64,000 nucleotides of DNA from Glycine soja (Eukaryota; Streptophyta; Magnoliopsida; Fabales; Fabaceae). Position numbers and translations under genes: made by a program. Position 1 is the first letter of the stretch. Each line of letters starts with the position of its first letter. Below are positions 11,782 through 24,394 of the stretch, piece after piece. The notes under the pieces are model-generated. The model saw only the letters and a program-made list of their open reading frames with translations. It had not been told where the DNA came from and did no database searches. The stretch is taken from contig NC_041019.1 in NCBI RefSeq assembly GCF_004193775.1, positions 16,029,020 through 16,093,019 on the forward strand, written 5' to 3'.

Positions 11782-14165
11782 ACTCAGTATTGAGTGCTAA
11801 AACACAACTTAATAAGTAGTAACCAAACCGTACATTAAATGAATGAACTAATCCCACCAAAGGTATAAAAAAAAACAACAGCAATATCATTGTGCTCTCA
11901 TCACCCAATATAACTAAGATCACAACAACATAAAACCCTGCACCTAGATACCATAATTAATGCAAGGACCAGTATTCGCCAACCAAAGTGAGAACGAGTA
12001 TTGGAAGCCACTCTTCAATCCCGAGAGCCACAACCATGCAACAAACAAGAATTTCTGCCATAGACCCTCCTTGTCAAAAGGTTGATTATGAATAATGCAG
12101 TTGTTCCTCATATTCCAAATTGACCAAACAAAAGCACTCCATACAACATTTTCACCACATTAGTATCACAAAGAAGACAGGATGGATTTTGAGTGTGAAA
12201 TGTTCCTGAATTGAACCTGCTAGGACGTTGCAATACTTGAACCACTGGAAGCATTTCTGCCATAGTGGCTCGATCTCCCGCAAAATAAGAACAAGTGTGC
12301 AGCATTTTCTTCATGCAGCCTACAGAAAGCACGACACAATTCAGTTGGGTCAAGAAGAACGTTTCTTCTTTTTAAGTTATCCCGCGTCGGAAGCCGGTTA
12401 AGGAGAAGTCTCCAGATCATACATTGAGCTTTCGGAGGAATCTATAAGTCTCACACCTTGGCCAGAAGATTATTCGAAAAGCCCCCCAATCCTCAAGTCA
12501 TGCAATGCCCCATAAGTTGATTTCACCGAGAAGCAACCATATCTATCTGGTTTTCACTTCCATAAATCTCTCCCTTCTTGCTCTGATTTACATGTATCCA
12601 ACAAAGCTTCCAATGTAGCAAGCTATTGGATTTCCCATTCGAACCAACATCTTCTCCACCTAAGCCCCCACTTCCAACACCCCCCTCCCACACACCCACA
12701 TCCTTTAGCAAAACACCTTTTTGTTCTGAATTTAAATATAATCTAGGGAATTTAACGATAAGAATATCCCCTCCCAACCAACAATCCTCCCAAAACATTA
12801 TCAAGCTACATCACCAATATATTATTCCCTTGTTTTATCAAACTAATTTTCACCATTTTGATCACAATAACACTTTCTCAAATCTCTCCACCAAAAGGAA
12901 TCACACTTGTCTTCCTCCTCACAAAGTTCCCTCCAACCACTATATTTAGATTCCACAATTTGTTTCCATAAAGAATCATCACTATTGAAAAGTGCCCATT
13001 CCACTTTGCAAGAAGAGACACATTAAATAAACCAAGTAATTTTCTTATTCTCAATAGACATCGGTAGCTTAAAAAAAGACAAGTAAAAAAGAGGGAATGA
13101 TGAAAGTACCGACTTAATGAGACACACTCTCCCAACGAAGGACAAGATCTTATGTTTCCAAGCAACTTTGGTTCAAATTTCTTCACAATATTCCTCCACA
13201 TTTGTTCTTTTATGAGATTAGCACCCACCCGTAAACCTAAATAGGTGAAGGGGAAAGACATCAATCTACAATTTAACAACTCCGCAAAGTCTTCAAGAGT
13301 TCCCCTATCAACACCAATAGCTCCAAATGAGCTTTTGTAGAAGTTAACTTTGAGCCTTGAGACAAGTTTGAAGCATCTCAATATACTTTTAATCACAAAA
13401 TATTTTATTTCATTGCCTTTCCAAAGAAAAGGGTGTCATCCACATATTAGAGAAGGTTCACATTAACATTGTTCCAACCCACCAAGAACCCCTCAAACAT
13501 ATTCTTCTCAATCGTCACCCTCATCATACCGCTCAGCCCCTCTGCCATAATAGTAAATAGAAAAGGTGCAAGAAGATCCCTTTTGTGGTGCAAGCTCCTC
13601 CGTTGGGTTTCCATTTACAAGCACAAATATATGTGTAGATATGAGACATTGTCTAATCCATCTCTCCCCAAAGTCAAGTCTACCGAGCATGTAAAACAAG
13701 AAATTCCAAAAACAAGAATCATAAGCTTTCTCGTAATCCACTTAAAAAACAGTGCACTTTTTTTTCTTTCTCTTAGCTTCTTCCACCACCTCATTTGTTA
13801 CCTCCACACTATGAATGTTCCTACCTTCCAAGAAGGCGCTTTGCTTTTGATCAATTAATCTTGGCAACACTTTTTTCAACCTTCTCCCAAGAATCTTTGT
13901 CAAGATTTTATACATACATCCAACTAGTGATATAGGATGATACTCTCCAAGATTTTGTGGCTCTTTCACCTTTGGGATCAAAGAAATAAAAGAAGAATTA
14001 CATCCCTTAGGAAAACACCTATTGGAATGAAATTCATATAAAAATCTCTTTATGTCCCCTTCATTATCTCCCAAAAGGCCTTGATAAATTTAAAATTGAA
14101 ACCATCTAGTTGTTGGTTTTTTGAACTTCCACAATTTCAAATTACCACTTTGATCTCTTATGTGA
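11782..14165 (-). mobile_element. LINE (L1-type non-LTR retrotransposon) body, 5'-truncated and decayed
   Basis: The minus strand encodes pieces of a plant LINE reverse transcriptase in order. First is LDGFNFKFIKAFWEIM (about 14060-14115), then FISLIPKVKEPQNLGEYHP, LVGCMYKILTKILGRRL and QSAFLEGRN (13750-14030). Next are MDYEKAYDSCFWNFL (about 13700), LNCRLMSFPFTYLGLRVGAN (about 13240) and a zf-RVT region MIWRLLLNRLPTRDN..ENAAHLFLFC (12290-12420). The FADD box is not intact, and stops and frameshifts separate the blocks. The 5' half (ORF1 and endonuclease) is absent. The 3' end continues beyond the MULE at 3582-3678. LINEs move by target-primed reverse transcription, which often leaves 5' truncations. 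Confidence 0.88.
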
Positions 14166-14711
14166 GATGTATAATGCACTAACCTGGAATCATTTTTTAT
14201 GATTTTGTCGGGACCTGCAAGTAGCCAAAACAATAGCATCCTAAAAAACATCACACGTGTTGAAATTTAAAAAAATCACATAAATACCAAGGCAGATTCC
14301 ACAGAAATTCTCAAACATTATAAATATTAAGGAACGCTAAATACACTTTCTTAAATGTTTATAATTATTTTTAATAACTTAAAAAGTAAGTATTATATCA
14401 CTTTTTCTATTACCCATTAAAAAATAATTTATTTTCTTATAAAAATTCCAAAGCATTTGACATGAAGTAAACAGGTAATCATCATTCTCTAATAAGACCC
14501 CTAATTCTATAAATAATCTATAATTATATATAAAAAATATAATATTTTGGTGTACACATATTTATATCCATCTTATTCTTATAATTACATCCATGCACTA
14601 ATTTTTATTATCTGTCTTTTTATTAAAAAAAAATAGAAAAACAGTTAGACCTATATCTGTTTTTCCTTCATAATAATAAGAAGAAAAAGAAGAAGAAGAA
14701 GGTTAAATTAC
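14166..14711. other. AT-rich spacer
   Basis: No gene seen. A short GAA-type purine run is at about 14679-14702. Confidence 0.5.
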
Positions 14712-15297
14712 TCATTTGGTCCCTATAATTTCACGATTCTTACCTTTTTAGTCCCTATAGTTTACATTTTAATTATCTTTTAGTCTCTATAGTTTAAAAG
14801 TGTTATTTTTAGTTCATATAGTTTGTATTTTAACTCTCTTTTAGTATGTATAGTTTGAATCTGATATTTTTAGTCTCAATAATTTGTATTTTAATTACCT
14901 TTTAGTCATTACTATAAAATAAAAATATAAAAATAATTAGCTACAAATTGGTTATAAATTATCAATTATTTTTTTATTACAAATTATCTTACGATAAATT
15001 AGTTACAAATTACTTGCTAATATTTTTGTAGTTAATTGTAATTGATAATATTATTTATATTTTAATGGTAAAGACTAAAATGAAATTAAAATATAAAGTA
15101 TAGAGACTAAAAATGCCACTTTCAAACTATAAGGACTAAAAGAGAATTAAAATACAAATTATAAGGACTAAAAAAACCACTTTCAAAACTATAGGGACTA
15201 AAAGAGAATTAAGATGTAAATTATAGAGACTAAAAAAATTACTTTCAAATTATAGGGACCAAAAAAGTAAGAATCATGAAACTATAGGAACCAAATG

Positions 15298-15298
<1 letters not shown>
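14712..15298. mobile_element. Fold-back (inverted-arm) non-autonomous element, 587 bp
   Basis: The left end TCATTTGGTCCCTATAATTT and the right end (complement TCATTTGGTTCCTATAGTTT) are inverted copies. Inverted similarity extends through arms of about 230 bp (14712-14935 and 15063-15298). Each arm is built of roughly 30-bp units with the core 'tttagtccctatag', at 14718, 14750, 14782, 14811, 14842, 14871 and 14903. The centre (about 14936-15062) is plain AT-rich DNA. No target duplication could be fixed. The right end abuts a TAA microsatellite. This is a MITE or fold-back element without coding capacity. Confidence 0.8.

Positions 15299-15359
<61 letters not shown>
15297..15359. repeat. (TAA)n microsatellite
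   Basis: About 20 uninterrupted TAA units directly follow the right end of the fold-back element. Confidence 0.95.
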
Positions 15360-15360
<1 letters not shown>

Positions 15361-16930
15361 TTATAATTATTATTCTCAAAGCTTATTCCAGAATTTTGAC
15401 CTCCATTCATAAGGGGACGGGACACAATTAGGTAAATAAAAAATATACCTCGTCTCATATATATGTGGTTTAAGATAATACACACATCTTAAAAAAATCG
15501 ATTATATTAATTATCAAAATTTCAAGATAAAATAAACTTATTTGGCTCAAATATTCTTATTCTATAAATGTATTGCAGTACTCTTTCTTTTTACCTGTCG
15601 TTTAAGTTTTTATTACCGAAATAAAAAAAATGTAATAAACTTTATTGCTCCTAAGAAAATAGTTGACAAAATAGTTATCAAATTTTTTATTTATACTTTA
15701 CAATAAATTCATATACCATTGCTTTTTATTTTCACTTTCAATATAAATATGTAAATTAATTAAATGTTATATATGAGCAGGGTAACTGATATACTTGAGT
15801 GCTTCAATTCTCATAGCTGGACCTATTGTGTTACTAACACCAGCGCTCCAGTATGACCACCAAGGAACACCTTCACCATCATCACTCTCACTCCACCATC
15901 TGTCCATAATTCACATTTATATTAGAGAAAATAGGCTATGGTTTTGCTTGTAAAGTAATTTTTACCATGTAATCTAATCATAAATTACTATATGGTTAAG
16001 TATGTTAATTTTATTAATTAATTTTTGTCAAAGGTCATGAGTGCATATAAGATAAGTATTTTCTTTTTAACATAATTTATTTCATATTCATGATTAATAT
16101 TTCAACCTTGGACTACTTAATTAACGGATACAAGTTGATAATTAGTTGTGTCAACCAATATTGATAATTGTACACATATTACTCAAGAGCTTTTACTAAA
16201 ATGTGTTTGGTGACTCAACTTTAAATGAGAAGGAGAAGTAGCTAAAAGTAAGTTGGGGTGAACACACTCTAAGTACATGTATTTATAATTAAGTGATCCA
16301 GCTAAAGAAGGTATGAGTACCTCTTAAATATGTAGACATGGTAGAATTTGCCTTTAAACTTTTGTATTGCTTTGATTCAATTTTAAAGTGTATATTTATA
16401 TAATAAATATAAATAAATTAATATTTTAGTTTGTGTAATGCATAATTAAAATATTCATTTTTATATAATTGAATTTATAATAAATAAATATTTTGAATAG
16501 ATACAATACATTTTGGATTTAAGATAAACAATTTATATTTTCTACAATAAAGATAAAGATAAAAATGATAAATTGAAAGAAATAAAGATAAAAATGATAG
16601 ATTGAAAGAAATAAACAATTAAGAAAATCAAATATACAAGAAAAGGAATAGTCGATTGAGATGATCCATAATTGTCATATATTTTTATATTTTATAGTTA
16701 TGACGGGGTAATTATGTGGTATCTTTTTATGTTTTTGAACTTTGTGTCTTTTCTAGTTAAGTTTTTGAATAAAAATTTAGTTTGTTTAGAATTTTTTACT
16801 TTTTATGCTTGATCTTGAGTTGTTTGTTTGTGTTTTGTAAGAAATTTGATGAAAGATCATTTGGAGAAGAGTTGAAAAACTTTGACACCATTTTGGAAGA
16901 AAAAAGAGAGAGAAATTTGAGATTTTACCG
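15360..16930. other. AT-rich intergenic DNA
   Basis: No supported gene. Short frames at 16782-16997 (+) and 16786-16971 (-) look like chance frames. Confidence 0.5.
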
Positions 16931-17215
16931 CCAAGGCTTAAGCCTACCACATTGGTGCTACTTAAGCCCAATTCTAGAAGAAAAACAAGGATGCTAGTGC
17001 CTAGGCTTAAGCGTATTTTAGGGTGGCTTAAGTGGGAAAAAAGGAGACTATTATCTTGGCTTAAGCTACTACTTTAGTGTAACTTAAGTTTAACTTTGAG
17101 TTGAAAATTGTGAGCTATTGTCTAGGCTTAAGTCTGCCACTTTGGGGCAATTTAAGCTTGACCCTAGAACACATGTTTATTTGCTCGAACTTAAGCCTGT
17201 AATTTTGGTGAGACT
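16930..17215. repeat. Degenerate GCTTAAGC-type tandem repeat
   Basis: The word 'ggcttaag' (or 'gaacttaag') occurs at 16935, 17004, 17058, 17125 and 17187, each followed about 30 bp later by a second 'cttaag/tttaag'. Spacing is 54-69 bp. The unit contains 'accactttggtg.aacttaag'. A related GCTTAAGC-rich segment lies at 47750-47860. Confidence 0.7.
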
Positions 17216-18667
17216 TAATCATACTTGCTTAAATTTAAAAGTCCATTTAAAAGAAAAGTCCAATGGATATAAAAGACTCTTAAATTAGAGTTGAGAATTT
17301 CTTGGTGCGTTTTAAAAGAACCAAATAATAAAGGAAATACTTGAGGTGATATCTAAAAATTCTTCTTCATCTTTTTCTTCAAAAGAATTGATTGATAATG
17401 TAAATTTTTAAGAATCAAGTTACCATTTTGTTAATTTTAGGAACTATTTTAACTTATATCATTGCAATTCAAAGACTAAATTACTAATTCACTCAAGAAA
17501 AAATCATTAGGTACATCTCCGTGCACTAAAATCCTTGTACTTATTTAAGATCCAAAATTTTAAATCTTAAAGAAGCTAGATAAAAATTTCTAATATTTGA
17601 AACCGCTCTATATATTTAGACTTAATACCAAGAATCTTCTAAAAGCCTAAATCACTAGAAATTTTCTCAAGCCCAAAGTTTTAAACATCAAGCAAAAAAA
17701 GATAAAGACAAGTTTTTTTTTAACAAAAATCTAAAATTCTTGAAAAAAAATTCAGAAGTTAGAAACCGGAATCTTTTTCTTAGTTTATAAAAAAATATAA
17801 TTTCAAAAATAATTGTGAACGATAATACTAATAATTGTTAAAAATATTAATATTATATCTTTTGTAATTGAAGATTAAAAAACTTTGACTCATCAAGTGA
17901 GAGTATAATCCCTCTCGTTAGTCCCAACTTTTATCTTAGTATGAACTATGAAGTATCTCTGTGTTGTCTAGGTGTTCTCGCTTTGACTCTTTCTCTCTCT
18001 TTCACTCCCCTAATCTCTTTTTACTCTCAAATAATTTTTTTAAATTAATGAAAAATAAAAATTTCAAAATAACTTTTAAGCCAGAAAAAAAAGGTAAAGT
18101 AATTAAACGTACTCTAAGATTATTACCTGAAGCTAAAAGAAAAGCAATGCATATAAATCCCAAAAAAGAGCTTAGACTGATAGTTCTGGTAGCCATTATA
18201 TTATTGTTCTACAAAGATAAACTTGTATTCTCGTATATTTTTTGGACTTATATGTTAAAAAAAAGAAAGAAAAAAGAAAACTGCATTACATTTATTTGAA
18301 ATGAATCACCAGACTGTAAACGTTAATTGCATTCCCTTAATTTTATTTAATTTTGAAGAGTTTTTGGTCATTTAATATACATACATATAAAACATAACTG
18401 CTTTCCTTGCACTTTCATTTTAAACTGTAGAGCATCCAGTTCCTTTAATATACGTACATATAACTATAGACAACTAAATTTTTATTTTTCACTATTCATG
18501 TATATGACTTATATTTAAAATTTTCACATTCTTAAAAGGAAAATCATTCTTATTGGGTATGAGTATTACTCTATTTTGTAAAACGGGAACGGGCATATAA
18601 TTATCTGTCCCATACTCGTCTCCATTCCATCACCTTTTTTACATTTTTTTTAAAAACACACACATAT

Positions 18668-18704
<37 letters not shown>

Positions 18705-19480
18705 TTTTTTTAACAATAAAAATTAATTAGTTGATAGTTAAATAATTTTAATTCTAATAATAATTTTATTGTTTAATATTTATATAATTCTTTAAAAAAA
18801 TATTATTAATATTTATGCAATTGTATTTTTTTATATAAATACATAATAAATATTTTGAAATTAAGCTTATTAAATATATATTTACTGGAAATAAATTTAA
18901 ATTATTTTCTTAATGATATAGTATATAAAATATATTTTTTAAAATTTTTTATTTATTGCATAAATACTATGCAGCTAGGCATGACAAAAAATTTAAATTC
19001 GCTAGAATTCATCTGAATTCGCCTTGATTTTGATGAAAAATATTCATTTTGACTAGTGAGTATGAATATTATTTACTATAAAATATTTTTTGACTTTAGC
19101 TTTAATAATTTAATGTATAATGATTCTATTAGTTAATTTTTATATAATAGTGTTGATTTTTTAAAATAAATACATTATAATATAAAAATTAACTTTTGAA
19201 ATAAGATTTATTAAGATAAAACATGTTAAGTCTAGATTGTCCAATATGTCATAACTGGATGATCCATTCATATCCAATATTTTTATGATAATAATGATAT
19301 AAATTATTGATGGTCTAATAGTTTATTCTTAACTGAAACATGACTTACTATATATGAGATCACATGGTAAAACAATCATATCTTATTGCATTTATTAGTA
19401 ATTTTCCAATGATTATAGGAACTTGTTTTTATTAATTACAATCTAGCGTCCAATGCGCTGTTATAAATAAGTGTGCAATC
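17216..19480. other. AT-rich intergenic DNA
   Basis: No gene is supported. The 112-codon frame at 17961-18299 (+) is lysine-rich, low complexity and without family motifs. Confidence 0.5.
18670..18703. repeat. (AT)n microsatellite
   Basis: About 17 uninterrupted AT dinucleotides. Confidence 0.95.
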
Positions 19481-20620
19481 ATTTGTTAAAACCAGTGTGT
19501 ATACACTCTGTCCTTCTATACATGTTGAAAGGACTTCTTCACTTATACAAATCACTTTATATTAAGCATAAGTGATGTCCAACCTTATACTAGATTCATG
19601 TTAACAAAAAAGGATAGTGTGCGTATTAACATTCCTATGAATTCACTTTGTCTCCCTTATTTGAATTATTAACATTTGAATTTCAAGTGTGCATGGACAA
19701 AATAAAAGAAAATATATTTCAGTTGTTATAGTACAAGTTGCAGAAGAAAAACACGTGTTTGTTTGTACTATTTCTCTCTCCTCAAGAAAGCAACATAATG
19801 CGCACAACCAGTTGTGAGACAATGATTACTTTAAGGAAGGCTCTAATCCTCTAACGAATTTCTTCACTGAAGTCTATAAAAAAAACAACTCAAATTTTGC
19901 AATCACGATGAAAAAGAGAAAATGAGCAAAAGATACATTGAAGTTTTAAAACTCTTCCAATACATTGGGCGATATATTCCTATGCCTTAAAGTGTTATCC
20001 TTTGCTTAGCAAAGTCATTTGATTGTATAACGCTTAAGTGTTTATCCACTCTTTGAGCGTTTTGAATTTGTGCATTCGTTATCAAATCATTTATTGTTTG
20101 TGAAAGGCAAGAGTGACTTAGTATCAAGCAATACTTGAGTGTTCTTAGATACAGGGAGAGTCTAAGGGTGTGCCCAAAGTGACCTTGAGAATACTGTTGT
20201 AGCTAGGAATGACAAGATGAAATACTTGTTTGTAATTAAACTTTGATTAGTAGAATCCTTCAAAAGATTGTGAAGGAGAATTGAACGTAATTCAGGTTAA
20301 GTGAACTATTATAAACTTAAGTATTTCTACTTTACTTTTAAGTTATTTAACTTTTATTCTCTTGTGAGTATCTAGTCACACTTTGACATACATTTGCATT
20401 TGATAACCTTTGTGAAAATACCCTTTTTACAAAGTTGGACAATAGTCAGAACACTTTTTTGAACAAAGCTATTTTTCTATTCATTGGACGATACATTTGA
20501 AACTCTGTTTTATTATACTTGTTAGAGAAAATCATATCTTATGCAAAAAGTCTTTTATATTTATTTAACATGCTATTCAATTCCTATTCTATAGTGGTAT
20601 TTGTTATGTTAGATCGAGCA
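19480..20620. mobile_element. Possible LTR-retrotransposon LTR relic
   Basis: The stretch contains words typical of legume LTR R/U5 regions: 'gtgttcttagatacaggg', 'attgtgaaggagaattg' and 'caggttaagtgaactatta'. The last of these matches in style the 'gaaccagtataaa' region of the LTRs at 55-64 kb. No ends, PBS or target duplication were found, so the boundaries are rough. Confidence 0.35.
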
Positions 20621-21594
20621 GTCATTGGATTTAGATCTAGAAATGGGTTTAAATCCAATGATCTCCTTATTCATGCTTATGCTTAGAGCAAATTTCTCTA
20701 TTAGCATCCCCTAAGAGATTAGGGATTTAGTGGTGGAATTTGATCTCAATTGTCTAAGGAACTAGGAACTGATGAACTTGTGTGCATAGAGATATATTGA
20801 ATGAGTGTATGAACTAATGTTGATTTTGTTATATGCTTATGATACATGAGGAAGGGTATCTCATGAAGTCCAACCCCGACAACATTTACTTTATCGTTCG
20901 TTAACTGTTTTACTGCATATTACATGTTTGATAAAAATCCTAAACAGGTTTTCTTCATTTATTTACTTTTAAATTTTCTGTTATTGAATTTCATGTTTAA
21001 GTAGTGTTAGTTTTCAATCAAAATCATCATTAAAATCCTCATTCTTTGTTTGTTCATCTTAGTTAACAATTTGTGAACAAGTTTTGAACTGGTTTTTTTA
21101 TTCTTTATTCAAATCTTATAATTTATCTTGTTATCTTTTTCATCAACTATATAATTTTGAATGTTTTCTAAAAATTCGTGGAATCTTTTAAAATCTTGTA
21201 AATTTATAAAATAATTTCAAATCTTTATGAATTTGTATGTAATAAATCTTTCAAAATCCAAACTATGATATTTTAATAACAAAAGTCTTAAGTCATTATA
21301 TTTCTAAAATGTTTTTAAAATCCTCAAGGTTTTTTTATGTCCAAATTTTCTTTTAAAATCTTAATCCAATACAACCCCTAAATAAATTTTAATTTTTTTT
21401 TTCTAAACTTACTAGTTTCAAACAAACATGTTTATGGAACTAAATGATTAAACACAAATGGTTAATGTGTTGAAGTTAAGATTGAATCGTTCGGATAATA
21501 CTTAAGTGATCCTTGATGAAAATAATTTTTGGTTGTTAGACTTTACTTACTTCCCGATTGAACTCTAAATTAATCATGATGGGAAGATTAAGAC

Positions 21595-21597
21595 AAA

Positions 21598-21631
<34 letters not shown>
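21595..21631. repeat. Compound (CA)n(TA)n microsatellite
   Basis: A CA run passes directly into about 11 TA units. Confidence 0.9.
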
Positions 21632-22851
21632 TCATGGTCTACACATAATAATAAATTTTCATACCTTGAAACAAACGTTATCTTATATCTTTCTTTGTGT
21701 TATTTAATTTTATTAAATGTAATTTTAAATGTTAATAAATTTGAATTTATAATTTTTGAAAGTGAGGTAATCTTTGTACATTTTTTTTCTTCTCATTTTC
21801 TGACACACATAATATTTTTATACCAAATCAGATTAATATTTATAATTAATTATTTATTCGAAGGATGTTTTTTACATTTTTATTAATTAACACTCAAGCA
21901 TTTTCAAATATTAAGCATAATCAAATGGTTTACACGGTATAGAAATGGACCATTTAGTAAAGAAAATTTCCTAGATTTTTCAAGAGTCTTGTATCTCACG
22001 GTTGAACATTGGTTATGAAATGTCCTATCCTAATTTGGATGTTATGTAGCATTAGTGTATAGGAGTCTAAGGTAGGAGACAATCCAATATTTAGTTGTCA
22101 TAACTCATACGTGGTCAACTTGCCTTTGCTTACTTCATTATTTGTTTGGCAGCTTCCAATGCACTTATCCAGATCAATTTCTTCCAACCTTCTTTTGCAT
22201 CTTTTATTCTCTATTTTTTGACTTTTTGCACAAAACAATTCTATCCTCAATTTTTTTTCGCTTAGGTTGCAAGCCACTCAATTTGTGCTTGACCATTTTG
22301 CCCTACATAATTATCATATTCTAATATTTCATCCTGGCTTAATTATGCTTACGCACTGCTTGAAATGAAAAAAAGGAACAAAGGAAGGGAGTGAACAGGA
22401 AAAAATATAACATTTATCACGTTTCTCCTATTTTGTAGTATCTTTACAAATTTGATAGAAAAAAGAGAAGGAACGATAAAATAAAATAAATGCAACTCGT
22501 GTTTTAATCTTTTCAAATTTGATAGAAAAAAGAATCAAAGGTCCTTCATACCATATAATAAGACAAATTTGGAGTACTATTTTATTTTTTATTAACAGCA
22601 TTTATGTCATTTTTTCCACTTTCTATACAACCAAATGATGTACATTCAAATAATAGAAGAGTAATTTTTTTTTTTTTACTTTTTTAGTTACACTTTTTTT
22701 TTATCAAATAATCTATAAAATGATATCACTTTCTACTAGTGTTCTTATCTTTCTTTTACTTTCTTTTCTAAGCCAAACATACCATTAAGCAAAATATTGC
22801 ATGGGTCACTCCATGCTATTCTACATCTAAGGAGAGAAAACAATGAGAAAA

Positions 22852-22853
<2 letters not shown>

Positions 22854-22904
<51 letters not shown>
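22854..22904. repeat. (TA)n microsatellite
   Basis: About 25 uninterrupted TA units. The tyrosine/isoleucine frame on the minus strand here is an artefact of the repeat. Confidence 0.95.
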
Positions 22905-22907
<3 letters not shown>

Positions 22908-24176
22908 AATGATAGGTGTTGATGGAATGTTTGTATAAGAGTAGTGTTCATGTATAACCATTTTATGACTAATTGAAAATGAATATTAAATTTTGCAAAA
23001 TAATGTAGTATTAATTACGTAATTTTTATTAAAGTGAATTTATCACTTTAACTATTAATTTCTAAAAATTAATTAATTTTATTATCAATTGCAAAATAAA
23101 TTAAATTTATAAATTTTATATAATTTAAAAATTAATTAACATTTTATTATACGATTTTATTGTAATGTATGATATGTTATACAAAATAAAACTAAATGTT
23201 TGCCATTAGATCATATATCTACCACTTAAACAAAATAGCGACAAATATTAACATCATGTAAAATTACACACACACAAAAATATCTACACATCTTTACATT
23301 ATGTAAAATTACACACACATACACATAATCTCCATGATAAAATCATCAAATTTCATCATTAAATTGATAAAATTTATTTTGAAATAAAAGTGTACTTAAG
23401 GTTTCATTTTTTTTTTCATTTTAAAAAATTATCTACAGTATAATTTTACTTAATTTAATGCTTAATGTTACTTTATCTTATTACATGTATATCATTTTAA
23501 AGTTAATTTAACCAAACTCAATCAATCATTAATCATTATGATAAAAAAACTGAATCAGTCATTTGGGTTGTCGATTTTTTTTTACTAATTGTCGATTGAC
23601 TACTTCATTTTTGTCTATGTCAACTCTCAAAATTATTTAATATCCATAAAAACCCGTTCAATCAATCTACTCGAACGTTGGATAAAAGCATGAATTCGAA
23701 CAAAACAATAAACTAAAATAACAAATTATTTAATGCTGAAAGTCTGAAACTTCTTACATGACCTGATGTCCCAACGAGAAAATCCCGTTGGTAATAAAGT
23801 GTGATATTTAATGCCAATTGTGTGAGAAACGATCACAAACATAGAGGTAATATTGTCCCTTAATCCATAATATTGTTCTTTAATTAAAATTCGAATATTG
23901 ATTGGTCCCTGCATATACAATAAATTGTATTAATAAAAAAAATATTCTTCTCGTGTTCATGATTCTGGTAAATAATAATAATAATAAGCTTCCAACGAAA
24001 ATATTTTCATATCAATATCATAATTAAAAAAAAGGGCAATACTGTAAATGCATAATGTGAAAAACCCGTCGTGAGAGGGCATTGAGACCCCACGCGCTTC
24101 CCGTGTCTTTTCTTTAACAAGACTTGGCTTCGACTTCAACTTCAATCGCGCAATGTCTTATGTCATTCACATGTAC

Positions 24177-24394
24177 TTTCTCCTCTCTTTCCGTTCCCTC
24201 TTTTTTTCCTTTCTTGTCAACCAATATTTAATTCCTTTTTCTTCAAGCATTTCAATTGCAATTTGCAAACTTTAAACCAAACCCCACATAAGAAAATATA
24301 AAAAAGAGCATTACTTTTTTAATTTCTCCTTCTTTTATGCAACCAGAAGTGTAGTGTGTTGTGTGTGACTAGGTTTCTGCCAGCCCTGGGGATA
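24177..24394 (+). promoter_or_regulatory. Proximal promoter / 5' leader of the PBL kinase gene
   Basis: A pyrimidine-rich tract (24177-24240) is followed by 'aaaatataaaaaag' (about 24293-24306), a plausible TATA region about 95 bp before the ATG. The leader then has a short 'cttcttttatgcaacc'. The exact start site cannot be seen. Confidence 0.4.

Larger units (their letters stand above)
20621..24180. other. AT-rich intergenic DNA upstream of the kinase
   Basis: No gene supported. Contains the CA/TA and TA microsatellites listed separately and duplicated words such as 'aaatttgatagaaaaaag' near 22448 and 22515. Confidence 0.5.

Noticed and set aside
12626..12949. Proline-rich 107-codon frame on +
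   Set aside because: Antisense to the LINE and low in information; no family motifs.
17961..18299. 112-codon lysine-rich frame
   Set aside because: AT-rich composition alone gives such frames. No start context, homology or motif is visible.
22745..22951. Minus-strand frame with an Ile-Tyr repeat
   Set aside because: Product of the TA microsatellite.
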